A program made the position numbers and the translations under genes. A DNA stretch of 64,000 nucleotides from Oscillospiraceae bacterium (GTDB lineage: Bacteria > Bacillota > Clostridia > UBA1381 > UBA9506): contig SVJO01000003.1 in assembly GCA_015068935.1 (NCBI GenBank), forward strand, positions 1 to 64,000, read 5' to 3'. This document shows, in pieces, positions 1 through 8,540 of this stretch (its first letter is position 1; each line of letters begins with the position of its first letter). The notes beneath the pieces are model-generated. The model was not told the origin of the DNA, made no database searches, and saw only the letters and a program-made list of their open reading frames with translations.

Positions 1-8
1 AAATAAGA

Positions 9-635
9 ATGTTATGGAATAGCATACCCTCACAGCTTGCAAAAGAAAACAAAAAGTTTATATACGGCCTTATTCGTGAAGGTGCAAGAGCAAAAGAATA
101 CGAAACTGCAATTATGTGGCTTTCAGATTGCGGACTTGTGCATAAGGTCAGCAGAATCAATGCACCCAATATACCCATTAAGGCATATGAAGATTTGAAA
201 GCATTCAAATTATTCATTGTCGATGTAGGCTTGCTTGGCGCAATGGTAGGCTTAAATCAGCGCACACTCCTAAATGGAAATGAATTGTTCGTTGAGTTTA
301 AAGGAGCATTAACAGAACAATATGTTATGCAGCAGCTTGCAGTAAATCAAGACTTGGGAGTTTATTATTATACCAATGACCGAAATACTTGCGAAGTTGA
401 TTTTATAGTCGATAATGGTGACAATATTATTCCTCTTGAAGTAAAGGCAGAAATCAATCTCAAAGCAAAGAGCCTTAAAACATACAGAGAAAAATTTACG
501 CCTGAAATATCAATACGCTCATCTATGGCAGATTATAGCGAAGAAATCGGCCTTATTAACCTTCCACTGTATGCGATAGATGGGATTGAGAAATTGGAAA
601 AAACAGATGAATTCATAAATATAAAGATTAAATAA
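9..635 (+). CDS. ATP-binding protein with DUF4143 C-terminal domain (AAA+ family; 5' end outside or near the window edge)
   Basis: Protein has the typical DUF4143 pattern (LLGAMVGL...FKGALTEQYVMQQL...YYYTNDRNTCEVDFIVDNGDNIIPLEVKAE). The N-terminal P-loop part is missing, so the gene probably begins before the window. Confidence 0.75.
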   Translation: MLWNSIPSQLAKENKKFIYGLIREGARAKEYETAIMWLSDCGLVHKVSRINAPNIPIKAYEDLKAFKLFIVDVGLLGAMVGLNQRTLLNGNELFVEFKGALTEQYVMQQLAVNQDLGVYYYTNDRNTCEVDFIVDNGDNIIPLEVKAEINLKAKSLKTYREKFTPEISIRSSMADYSEEIGLINLPLYAIDGIEKLEKTDEFINIKIK

Positions 636-780
636 AAAATTAAATTTTGAAGATTTTAAAAATTATATATCCGTTATAAAAATGAAAGATTTTGAGCCTG
701 TAGTTTAAAGTTCTATTTCCATTTCTATTTCCCCTCTCCCTTGCATATAGATATACAAACTATATGTTTTGGGGTGAAAT

Positions 781-921
781 ATGAAAGAATACATAGAAAG
801 GCGAGCCTTAGAACTTGCGACCTACATAATGGAAAAGCGCGCAACAGTCAGGGATACGGCAAAAAAATTTTGTGTGTCAAAATCAACAGTACATACAGTC
901 CTAAGTATTTGTGTAGGTTGA
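781..921 (+). pseudogene. Truncated spoIIID copy (about 39 N-terminal residues, then unrelated sequence and stop)
   Basis: MKEYIERRALELATYIMEKRATVRDTAKKFCVSKSTVH matches the intact SpoIIID at 2849-3106 almost residue for residue, then diverges to TVLSICVG*. The upstream region (ccttgcatatagatatacaaactatatgttttggggtg) is also duplicated. Confidence 0.8.
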
Positions 922-972
922 AGTGGTACTTCCCAATGCACCGTTAAAACCGCATAATAAAGGCATTTACAG

Positions 973-1003
973 AAAAAGCACTTGCATTTTGCAAGTGCTT
1001 TTA
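973..1003. terminator. Intrinsic terminator downstream of the minus-strand 1009-2436 gene
   Basis: agcacttgca-ttt-tgcaagtgct, 10-bp stem flanked by A-run and T-run. Confidence 0.75.
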
Positions 1004-1008
1004 TAGTA

Positions 1009-2436
1009 TTATCTTATATTATATTTTTGTTTTAATTTTGCAATTTCATCTTGCAAAAATGTGGCAAGTCTTTCCAGTTCATTTGCTTCGTATGCTTTAC
1101 TTGCCAACTCTGCTGATTGGCTTGCTGATTGTTTAATAGTAGGCATTAATGCTTGAAGTTGACGTTGCATATTTGCTGCAGCAAAACTATCCATGTTGCT
1201 ATTTTTACCATAGTTGGGGAAATATCTATTTATTTCTGTTTCTAATGCTTGGTCGTATGTTTGATTATAAATTTTTTTAGCTTCTGTGGATATCTCTTGA
1301 ACTTTCTGGTTTCCCCATTCTATTAATTCATTGTATTCTTTTTCATATGAAGAAGTATTATTGTTCTTATTTGTATTAGTATTAGTATTAGTGTTAGTGT
1401 TCGTATTTTTGTTGTTAGCTGTATTTGTACTTGAAGAAACATTATATTCATCGCCAGACTTTTTAACATCAACTCTATACAATGATTTAAAATTAAACCA
1501 CGCAGGATATAGGTTGAAGTTTTCTTCAGCTGATATGATAGAAAGTATGAAATTTTCTGTTATTAATGTTTTTAGTAGTTTTTTTGAGTCTTCATCGTTT
1601 TGTGGGTCTCTTCCTGTTAAATCAACACCTTCATACACAACTGTGAAACCAGATATTCCTGCTGTATAGTATTGGTTGATATCCATTGCTTTATAATTAC
1701 CGTCAAATGTATATTCTAATTTTTTATTACCTTCTGTTATGGTGTATGTTCCACTATAAGATGATATTGTATCATCTTCTTTCAAAACATAAATTAAATT
1801 TAAAACACCTGTACCATATACTGCATTATAACCAACTAAAATGGAATCGCCATCTTCTGGCATATAGTATAGGAATACTTTGTTTTTGTTTGAGTCAACA
1901 GCACTAACATAATAGAAACCATTTTGCTTTGTTCCATACTCTTTTAAATATTTTATAAAATCACTTTTTGTTCTGATAGCAGTTCTGTATGAAGTATCAT
2001 TTTCGTCGTTTGTTGTAATTGTAACTGTACTTGTTGTGCCGTCCCAATTTACCGTTGCGCCAAATGCTTCTGAAATGGCTCTAACTGGTACTAAAGTCCT
2101 TCCGTTTACTAAACAAGCAGGGGTATCAAGTATTATTGTATCTGAGTTTACTTCCATTTTAGTATCATTTATCTTCAAACTAACTACTTTATCTCCTTTT
2201 ACTGATGATATGAGTTGTAGGTCTTGATACCATTGAACATTTGCTCCCAGCGCTTCAAATATCGCTCTCAACGGAACCATTGTTCTACCGTTTATTAATT
2301 GAGGTGGTACATCAAAAGCAATTTGTTGACCGTTAATTTTTACTGTTATATTATTGTTAGCCATAACAGGGGTTATTGCAGAACACAATAATATCATTGT
2401 TAAAATAACGCATAATGTTTTTTTGATAGATTTCAT
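1009..2436 (-). CDS. Secreted copper amine oxidase N-terminal domain protein with Asn/Thr-rich linker
   Basis: Signal peptide; repeated 'INGRTMVPLRAIFEALGANVQW' and 'VNGRTLVPVRAISEAFGATVNWD' motifs typical of copper amine oxidase N-terminal (Cu_amine_oxidN1) domains; (NT)n linker. Confidence 0.85.
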   Translation of the reverse strand: MKSIKKTLCVILTMILLCSAITPVMANNNITVKINGQQIAFDVPPQLINGRTMVPLRAIFEALGANVQWYQDLQLISSVKGDKVVSLKINDTKMEVNSDTIILDTPACLVNGRTLVPVRAISEAFGATVNWDGTTSTVTITTNDENDTSYRTAIRTKSDFIKYLKEYGTKQNGFYYVSAVDSNKNKVFLYYMPEDGDSILVGYNAVYGTGVLNLIYVLKEDDTISSYSGTYTITEGNKKLEYTFDGNYKAMDINQYYTAGISGFTVVYEGVDLTGRDPQNDEDSKKLLKTLITENFILSIISAEENFNLYPAWFNFKSLYRVDVKKSGDEYNVSSSTNTANNKNTNTNTNTNTNTNKNNNTSSYEKEYNELIEWGNQKVQEISTEAKKIYNQTYDQALETEINRYFPNYGKNSNMDSFAAANMQRQLQALMPTIKQSASQSAELASKAYEANELERLATFLQDEIAKLKQKYNIR

Positions 2437-2460
2437 TTTTCATTCCTTCTTTCTTGTATT

Positions 2461-2671
2461 AAAAAAGTGCATAGCCCTATACTAGAACTATGCACCGAAA
2501 AACACACAAATCTAGTATAAGATTGCTACACTCTTATATTACTCACATCTTTTGAAGAAGAAGTTTTACTAGAAAGTATGCTTTTACCATTAGCATACTT
2601 CTTCTACAAATCAATAATGTGAGGTAATAAAAGTAAATAGACTAACCCTATTGTAATTTTAGAGTGTAGCA
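2461..2671 (-). promoter_or_regulatory. Structured 5' leader ending in an intrinsic terminator; candidate riboswitch or cis-regulatory RNA
   Basis: Perfect 11-bp P1 (2524-2534 with 2661-2671); P2 ttactcacat (2539-2548) with atgtgag-g-taa (2617-2627); hairpin aagtatgct/agcatactt (2574-2582/2592-2600); terminator gtgcatag/ctatgcac (2467-2474/2488-2495) followed on the minus strand by T6; 9-nt complement between the terminator loop (2478-2486) and 2511-2519. Confidence 0.65.
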
Positions 2672-2676
2672 TATTT

Positions 2677-2705
2677 ATTATAGCACAGCATTTACCAATT
2701 TTCAA
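2677..2705 (-). promoter_or_regulatory. Sigma-A type promoter for the structured leader
   Basis: Minus strand TTGAAA (2705-2700), 17-nt spacer, TATAAT (2682-2677). Predicted TSS about 2670, the outer edge of P1. Confidence 0.75.
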
Positions 2706-2848
2706 TATCAGCAATCATATTTTTCAAAAAACATCAATTTGCATAAAATCAAGGATTGTAATGTATATGAGTATAACGGAATTTTTTTATTTCTATTTCC
2801 ATTCATCCTTGCATATAGATATACAAACTATATGTTTTGGGGTGGAAT

Positions 2849-3106
2849 ATGAAAGAATATATAGAGAGACGAGCTTTAGAACTTGCGACATACATAATAG
2901 AAACACGCGCAACAGTCAGGGATACGGCAAAAATTTTTTGTGTATCAAAGTCAACCGTACATAAAGACGTAACAGAACGTCTGCAGCAGATTAATCCGAT
3001 TCTTGCAAAACAGCTCAGGCTTATACTTAATGAAAACAAGGCAGAGCGTCACATAAGAGGCGGTCTTGCAACAAAGAAAAAATATACTAAAATAAAATGT
3101 GAATAA
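2849..3106 (+). CDS. spoIIID: Sporulation transcriptional regulator SpoIIID
   Basis: MKEYIERRALELATYIIETRATVRDTAKIFCVSKSTVHKDVTERLQQINPILAKQ..., characteristic SpoIIID HTH protein. Start moved from the ORF-track TTG (2837) to ATG. Confidence 0.93.
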   Translation: MKEYIERRALELATYIIETRATVRDTAKIFCVSKSTVHKDVTERLQQINPILAKQLRLILNENKAERHIRGGLATKKKYTKIKCE

Positions 3107-3108
3107 TT

Positions 3109-3164
3109 AAAAAAAGTATAATGTGGTTTTTTTTGAGAAAAATAAGCTATATTATACTTTTTTT
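3109..3164. terminator. Intrinsic terminator after spoIIID
   Basis: aaaaaaagtataat...attatacttttttt inverted repeat. Confidence 0.6.
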
Positions 3165-3181
3165 GTTATGGAAGTGATGAA

Positions 3182-4198
3182 ATGAACAAACGAAAAGGAA
3201 GACAGACTGTATTCTTTGAAGTGCCTCCTATAATCAGAGCTACAGGAACAGTAGCAGGGAAAAAGGAGGGAGAAGGTCCTATTGGCAAATGCTTTGATTT
3301 TGTGACTGACGATGCGCTTTTTAATGAGAAAACGTGGGAAAAGGCTGAAAGCAAGTTTGTTAAAACTGCTGTTTCTGCTGCGATTAAAAATGCAAATTTA
3401 GAGCCTGAGGACATAGATTATCTGCTAGGAGGCGACCTTATAAATCAATGTACGGGCACAACATATGGAATCAGGGATTTTGCCATTCCTTATTTTGGTC
3501 TTTACGGGGCGTGTTCTACAATGGCGCTTTCCCTTTCTCTTGCATCAATCTGCATAGACGGGGGCTTTGCTAAACGATGTGCGGCTGTGACATCAAGTCA
3601 TTTTTGTTCGGCAGAGAAACAGTTCCGTTTTCCTCTTGAATATGGCGGACAGCGTCCTCCGTCTGCACAGTGGACTGTGACAGGGTCAGCATGCGCTATA
3701 TTAGAGCAGGGAGGAACTTTGAAGGAAGGCGTAAAAATCGAAGGCATAACAACGGGGAAAATAATTGATAAAGGAATTACAGATGCAAACAGCATGGGAG
3801 CGGCAATGGCACCTGCGGCAGCAGATACACTGATTACTCACTTTAAGGAAACGGGCAGAAAACCGTCTGATTATGATATCATCTTAAGCGGAGATTTGGG
3901 TAAGGTTGGAAAATCTATAGTAATTGACATGGTGGGTGAGGCAGGATACGACCTTTCTCAGAATTATAATGACTGCGGGCTTATTATTTTTGACGGAGAG
4001 TCTCAGGATACTCATTCTGGCGGAAGCGGATGTGCGTGTGCGGGACTTACGTTCTGCGGATATATCTATAAACTTTTAAAAGAGAAAAATATTGAAAACG
4101 TACTTTTCATGGCTACAGGAGCACTCCAGAGTACGCTTGCAATTCAGCAGGGAGAAAGCATTCCGGGAATTGCTCATGCGCTTTCGATACATGCTTAA
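3182..4198 (+). CDS. spoVAD: Stage V sporulation protein AD
   Basis: SpoVAD-type sequence: RQTVFFEVPPIIRATGTVAGKKEGEGPIG...DYLLGGDLINQ...GACSTMALSLSLA. Confidence 0.92.
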   Translation: MNKRKGRQTVFFEVPPIIRATGTVAGKKEGEGPIGKCFDFVTDDALFNEKTWEKAESKFVKTAVSAAIKNANLEPEDIDYLLGGDLINQCTGTTYGIRDFAIPYFGLYGACSTMALSLSLASICIDGGFAKRCAAVTSSHFCSAEKQFRFPLEYGGQRPPSAQWTVTGSACAILEQGGTLKEGVKIEGITTGKIIDKGITDANSMGAAMAPAAADTLITHFKETGRKPSDYDIILSGDLGKVGKSIVIDMVGEAGYDLSQNYNDCGLIIFDGESQDTHSGGSGCACAGLTFCGYIYKLLKEKNIENVLFMATGALQSTLAIQQGESIPGIAHALSIHA

Positions 4199-4203
4199 AA
4201 ATC

Positions 4204-4232
4204 TTGACAATTCCTTCTCCCTATTATATAAT
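4204..4232 (+). promoter_or_regulatory. Sigma-A promoter for the pyr cluster
   Basis: TTGACA, 17 nt, TATAAT. Confidence 0.75.
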
Positions 4233-4262
4233 ATATTCTATAATAAAGCGGAGGATTTTGTC

Positions 4263-5531
4263 ATGAAGATTTTGTTAAAAGGCGGAAATGTTTATGAAAA
4301 CGGCTCTTTTTCAAAAAAAGATGTTGCCGTTAATGATGGCATTGTTTCAGAGATTTCATCAAACATTTCAGTCGGTGATTTTGATATAGTTTTCGATGTT
4401 TCAGATAAAGCAATTTTACCGGGTTTCGTTGATGTGCATGTTCATCTGCGTGAGCCCGGTTTTTCATATAAAGAGACAATTGAGTCGGGTACGCTGGCTG
4501 CCGCAAAGGGCGGATATTGTGCAGTTTGCTCTATGCCAAATTTAAATCCTGCACCTGACAGTGTGGAAAACATTATGGTTCAGAAGAAACTCATTGATGA
4601 AGGCGCTAAAGTACGCGTATATCCATATGCTGCGATAACAGTCGGAAGAAAGGGCAGAGGAGAGCTTGCCGATATGGAGAGCTTATCGGGGCATGCTGTT
4701 GCCTTTTCTGATGACGGAACAGGCGTGCAGACAGAAAAGCTTATGGAGGAGGCCATGATAAAAGCGGCATCCCTTGATAAAATAATTGCGGCTCATTGCG
4801 AGGACGAAAGCCTTCTTTTTGGCGGATATATCCATGACGGCGAGTATGCTAAGGCTCACGGGCATAAGGGAATATCATCTGAAAGCGAATGGGCACAGGT
4901 TAGGCGCGATATTTCCCTTGCGAAAAAGACAGGGGTAAAATACCATGTGTGCCATATTTCAACAAAGGAAACGGTGGAGCTTATAAGACAGGCAAAAGCA
5001 GATGGGGTTGACATCACATGTGAGACGGCGCCACATTATCTTGTTCTGAGCGATAATGATTTAAAAGAGTCGGGGGCATTTAAGATGAATCCGCCTATTC
5101 GTTCAAAAAGTGATAAAGAGGCGCTTATTGAGGGCATAAAAGATGGAACTATAGACATGATTGCAACAGACCATGCGCCTCACTCAAAAGAGGAAAAATC
5201 AAAGGGACTGGAAAAAAGCATGATGGGGATTGTCGGCCTGGAGACTGCGTTTGGCGTGCTTTATACACATCTCGTACAAAAGGGAATAATCACTTTTGAG
5301 CGTCTTGTAGAGCTTATGAGCATAAATCCTGCAAAGAGATTTGAAATAGATAACGAACTCAAAGCGGGCAAAAAGGCAAACCTTACTGTGATTGATACTA
5401 AAGCTCAGTATACAGTAAAGCCCTCTTCATTCCTTTCAAAAGGAAGAAGTACACCGTTTGAGGGAATGCATCTTACGGGTGAGAGCATTCTGACTTTTTC
5501 AGACGGAAAAATTGCATGGAGGAAAAAATAA
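4263..5531 (+). CDS. pyrC: Dihydroorotase
   Basis: GFVDVHVHLREPGFSYKETIESG metal-binding signature; MIATDHAPH motif. ORF-track start at 4092 overlaps spoVAD and the promoter, so ATG 4263 is preferred. Confidence 0.93.
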   Translation: MKILLKGGNVYENGSFSKKDVAVNDGIVSEISSNISVGDFDIVFDVSDKAILPGFVDVHVHLREPGFSYKETIESGTLAAAKGGYCAVCSMPNLNPAPDSVENIMVQKKLIDEGAKVRVYPYAAITVGRKGRGELADMESLSGHAVAFSDDGTGVQTEKLMEEAMIKAASLDKIIAAHCEDESLLFGGYIHDGEYAKAHGHKGISSESEWAQVRRDISLAKKTGVKYHVCHISTKETVELIRQAKADGVDITCETAPHYLVLSDNDLKESGAFKMNPPIRSKSDKEALIEGIKDGTIDMIATDHAPHSKEEKSKGLEKSMMGIVGLETAFGVLYTHLVQKGIITFERLVELMSINPAKRFEIDNELKAGKKANLTVIDTKAQYTVKPSSFLSKGRSTPFEGMHLTGESILTFSDGKIAWRKK

Positions 5532-6268
5532 TGTATAAAATGAATATCTATAGTGTCGCCTCAAATGAAAAGCTGACAGAAACTACATATAAAATGGTTT
5601 TAGAAGGGGATACACAGTATATCACTGCTACGGGGCAATTTGTCAATATTTTAATTGACGGTCTCTTTTTAAGACGTCCTATATCGGTATGTGATTATGA
5701 CGATAAAACAATAACAATTATCTATAAGGTTGTGGGAAAGGGAACGAACCTTTTGTCAAAAGCAGAAAAAGGTGATGAATTTGACATTTTAACAGGTCTT
5801 GGCAACGGATATACGATTTATGATAATGTCAAAGCCCCGCTTTTAGTTGGCGGCGGTGTAGGTGTTCCGCCGCTTTATGGTCTGGCTAAAGAGCTTATAA
5901 AAAATGGAGTGACACCAAAGGTTATTTTAGGCTTTAATACTAAAGCAGAGATTTTCTATGAGGAAGAATTTAAGTTACTTGGCTGTGAGGTTTTAATTGC
6001 AACTGCTGACGGAAGTGCAGGAATAAAAGGATTTGTGACAGATGCTCTGCTAGTGGCAGGAGATTTTGATTATTTTTATTCGTGCGGACCGCTTCCTATG
6101 CTGAAGGCACTTTATAATGCAACGGACAAAGACGGAGAGATGAGTTTTGAGGAACGTATGGGATGCGGATTCGGTGCATGTATGGGGTGTTCATGCGAAA
6201 CGAAATATGGAGCAAAACGAATCTGTAAAGACGGCCCCGTTTTGAAAAAGGAGGAAATAATATGGTAG
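5531..6268 (+). CDS. pyrK: Dihydroorotate dehydrogenase electron transfer subunit
   Basis: FAD/NAD-binding fold and C-terminal Fe-S cysteines (ERMGCGFGACMGCSCETKYGAKRICKDGPVL); adjacent to pyrD. Confidence 0.93.
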   Translation: MYKMNIYSVASNEKLTETTYKMVLEGDTQYITATGQFVNILIDGLFLRRPISVCDYDDKTITIIYKVVGKGTNLLSKAEKGDEFDILTGLGNGYTIYDNVKAPLLVGGGVGVPPLYGLAKELIKNGVTPKVILGFNTKAEIFYEEEFKLLGCEVLIATADGSAGIKGFVTDALLVAGDFDYFYSCGPLPMLKALYNATDKDGEMSFEERMGCGFGACMGCSCETKYGAKRICKDGPVLKKEEIIW

Positions 6269-7161
6269 ATACAAGCACTGTTTTAAGCGGAATTAAACTT
6301 GATAATCCTGTTATTCCTGCAAGCGGAACCTTTGGTTTCGGCACAGAATTTAACGATTATTATGATATTAATATTTTAGGTAGTATTTCCATAAAAGGAA
6401 CAACAAAGGAGAAAAGATTCGGAAATCCTACACCGAGAATTGCAGAATGTACAGCAGGGCTCATAAACAGTGTAGGTCTGCAAAACCCAGGCATAGATGC
6501 AGTTATAAACGAAGAGCTTCCTAAACTTTTCAAGGTTTTCAAAAAGCCTGTCATAGCTAATATAAGCGGTTTTTCGATTGATGAATATGTTTATTGCTGT
6601 GAAAAAATTGATAAAGTTGATGGCGTTGGAATAATCGAGGTCAATGTAAGCTGTCCAAACGTGCGCCACGGAGGTCTGGCATTCGGGCAGACCCCCGAGA
6701 GTGCGGCTCAGGTCACAAAAGCAGTTAAGGAGGTTACAAAAAAACCTGTTTACATAAAATTAAGTCCAAACGTGACCGATATAGTTTCTATAGCTAAGGC
6801 ATGCGAGGAAGCAGGAGCAGACGGGTTAAGCCTTATTAACACACTTTTAGGTATGCGTATTGATTTAAAGACTAAAAAACCTGTCATAGCAAATGTTATG
6901 GGTGGTTTTTCAGGTCCTGCCGTGTTCCCTGTGGCACTTCGTATGGTGTATCAGGTGGCGCATAGTGTTAGTATCCCTGTTATAGGTATTGGCGGAGTAA
7001 GCTCGGCATCTGATGTAATTGAAATGATGATGGCAGGTGCTAAGGCTGTTCAGGTAGGCGCGGCTAACCTTGTCAATCCATATGCATGCAAGGAAATCAT
7101 AGAGGAATTACCGAGATTGATGGAAAAACTGGGACTTAATGATTTAAACTTTAATATATGA
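6262..7161 (+). CDS. pyrD: Dihydroorotate dehydrogenase B catalytic subunit
   Basis: [18 protein letters not shown]..., [13 protein letters not shown]..., class 1B DHODH motifs; overlaps pyrK. Confidence 0.94.
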   Translation: MVDTSTVLSGIKLDNPVIPASGTFGFGTEFNDYYDINILGSISIKGTTKEKRFGNPTPRIAECTAGLINSVGLQNPGIDAVINEELPKLFKVFKKPVIANISGFSIDEYVYCCEKIDKVDGVGIIEVNVSCPNVRHGGLAFGQTPESAAQVTKAVKEVTKKPVYIKLSPNVTDIVSIAKACEEAGADGLSLINTLLGMRIDLKTKKPVIANVMGGFSGPAVFPVALRMVYQVAHSVSIPVIGIGGVSSASDVIEMMMAGAKAVQVGAANLVNPYACKEIIEELPRLMEKLGLNDLNFNI

Positions 7162-7180
7162 CGGAAAGGAAAATGTAAAA

Positions 7181-7879
7181 ATGGGTAAAGATGTAATTAT
7201 TGCTCTTGATTTTAAGAGTGCAGAGGACGTAGTTAATTTTCTCGATAAATTCGGTGATAAGAAACCGTATGTAAAAATCGGTATGGAGCTTTTCTATGCA
7301 GAGGGCCCACAGATAGTCAGAGAAATCAAAAGAAGAGGACATAAAATATTTTTAGACTTAAAGCTCCATGATATTCCCAATACTGTTAAAAAAGCCATGG
7401 CAAGTCTTATGAGACTTGATGTCGACATGGTTAATCTTCATGCTGCGGGAACAATTGACATGATGAAAGCGGCTATAGAGGGCTTAACAAGACCTGACGG
7501 CACAAGACCTGTTCTCTTAGCTGTAACTCAGCTTACATCTACAAGTGAGGAGCGTATGCAAAAAGAGCTTTTAATTAATGCTAAAATATCAGATACAGTT
7601 GTTCATTATGCTAAGAATGCGCTTTCTGCAGGACTTGACGGTGTGGTTTGCTCGCCCCTTGAGGCAGAGCTTGTTAAAAAGGCTTGCGGAAAAGAGTTTT
7701 ACACGGTAACTCCAGGTATAAGATTTGAGTCATCTGATGTAGGAGACCAGGTGAGAATTACAACACCTGCTAAAGCTAAGGAAATAGGCTCAGATTTTAT
7801 AGTTGTAGGAAGACCGATAACTGCAGCTCCCGACCCCGAAGCAGCATATAAACAGTGCGTAGAAGATTTTTGTGATTGA
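7181..7879 (+). CDS. pyrF: Orotidine-5'-phosphate decarboxylase
   Basis: IIALDFKS..., [13 protein letters not shown] motif. Confidence 0.94.
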   Translation: MGKDVIIALDFKSAEDVVNFLDKFGDKKPYVKIGMELFYAEGPQIVREIKRRGHKIFLDLKLHDIPNTVKKAMASLMRLDVDMVNLHAAGTIDMMKAAIEGLTRPDGTRPVLLAVTQLTSTSEERMQKELLINAKISDTVVHYAKNALSAGLDGVVCSPLEAELVKKACGKEFYTVTPGIRFESSDVGDQVRITTPAKAKEIGSDFIVVGRPITAAPDPEAAYKQCVEDFCD

Positions 7880-7885
7880 CAGGTG

Positions 7886-8539
7886 ATGAATATGGCTAAA
7901 AATAAAATATACGGAGTGCAGACATTGGGAGAAGAAATTGCGAATTCAGTTTCACATGGCGTAGGAGCGCTTTTGGGAATAGCGGGAACTGTAGTTTTAA
8001 TCGTGTTTGCAGCACTCAAGAGCAATGCACTTGGAATAGTAGCCGCCGCAATTTACGGATTTTCGTTAATTGAGCTTCACACGATGTCAACGCTTTATCA
8101 TTCGCTCACTAACGAGAAGGCAAAAAAGGTCTTTCAGATTTTAGACCATTGCTCAATTTTTCTGTTGATACTCGGTACATACACACCCATTTCACTTCTT
8201 ATGATTGGGGGAACTGTTGGAATTTCGCTTTTTGCGTTTAACCTTTTGCTAACGGTTTTAGGTGTTGTGCTAAACTCAATCAATATGAAAAAATGGCATA
8301 AACTATCAATGTTTTTCTATCTCTTAATGGGATGGTCGATTGTAGCTGTATGGAAATTCATTCCGCCCGTTAGTCCTATTGGCGTAGCTTTAGTTGCGGC
8401 GGGAGGAATATCATATACAGTAGGAATTATATTTTACAGAATGAAAAAATTGAAATTTATGCATTTTATATGGCATTTGTTTGTGCTTGCAGGGAGCATA
8501 TTGCATTATTTCTTTGTATTGTTCTATATTTATCTATAA
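7886..8539 (+). CDS. Hemolysin III / YqfA-type membrane protein (PAQR-like)
   Basis: EEIANSVSHGVGALLGIAG..., LYHS..., LDHCSIFLLILGTYTP, IWHLFVLAGSILHYF. Confidence 0.88.
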   Translation: MNMAKNKIYGVQTLGEEIANSVSHGVGALLGIAGTVVLIVFAALKSNALGIVAAAIYGFSLIELHTMSTLYHSLTNEKAKKVFQILDHCSIFLLILGTYTPISLLMIGGTVGISLFAFNLLLTVLGVVLNSINMKKWHKLSMFFYLLMGWSIVAVWKFIPPVSPIGVALVAAGGISYTVGIIFYRMKKLKFMHFIWHLFVLAGSILHYFFVLFYIYL

Positions 8540-8540
8540 T

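Noticed and set aside
9-635. Possible toxin-antitoxin or phage defence ATPase at the left edge
   Set aside because: Only the DUF4143 C-terminal part is visible, and such AAA+ proteins are very common with unclear function. No partner gene to support a defence role.
741-947. ORF 741-947 (MHIDIQTICFGVKYERIHRK...)
   Set aside because: Out-of-frame reading across the duplicated spoIIID leader. The same false frame occurs at 2761-2964. The real signal is the frame starting at 781.
898-972. T-box-like 'gaagtggtac ... aaaaccgc' near the spoIIID fragment
   Set aside because: Lacks the conserved GGGTGGNACCGCG T-box and an adjacent aminoacyl or amino-acid gene. Considered and dropped.
1331-1420. CRISPR-like repetition in 1360-1410 and 39223-39450
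   Set aside because: In-frame coding microsatellites without spacer structure. No CRISPR array seen anywhere in the window.
1331-1907. Plus-strand ORFs 1331-1669 and 1686-1907
   Set aside because: Antisense to the copper-amine-oxidase gene. Translations are low complexity (LVLVLVLVFVF), produced by the NT-repeat on the other strand.
4092-4262. N-terminal extension of the pyrC ORF
   Set aside because: Overlaps the spoVAD 3' end and contains the TTGACA-17-TATAAT promoter. ATG 4263 starts the recognisable dihydroorotase.
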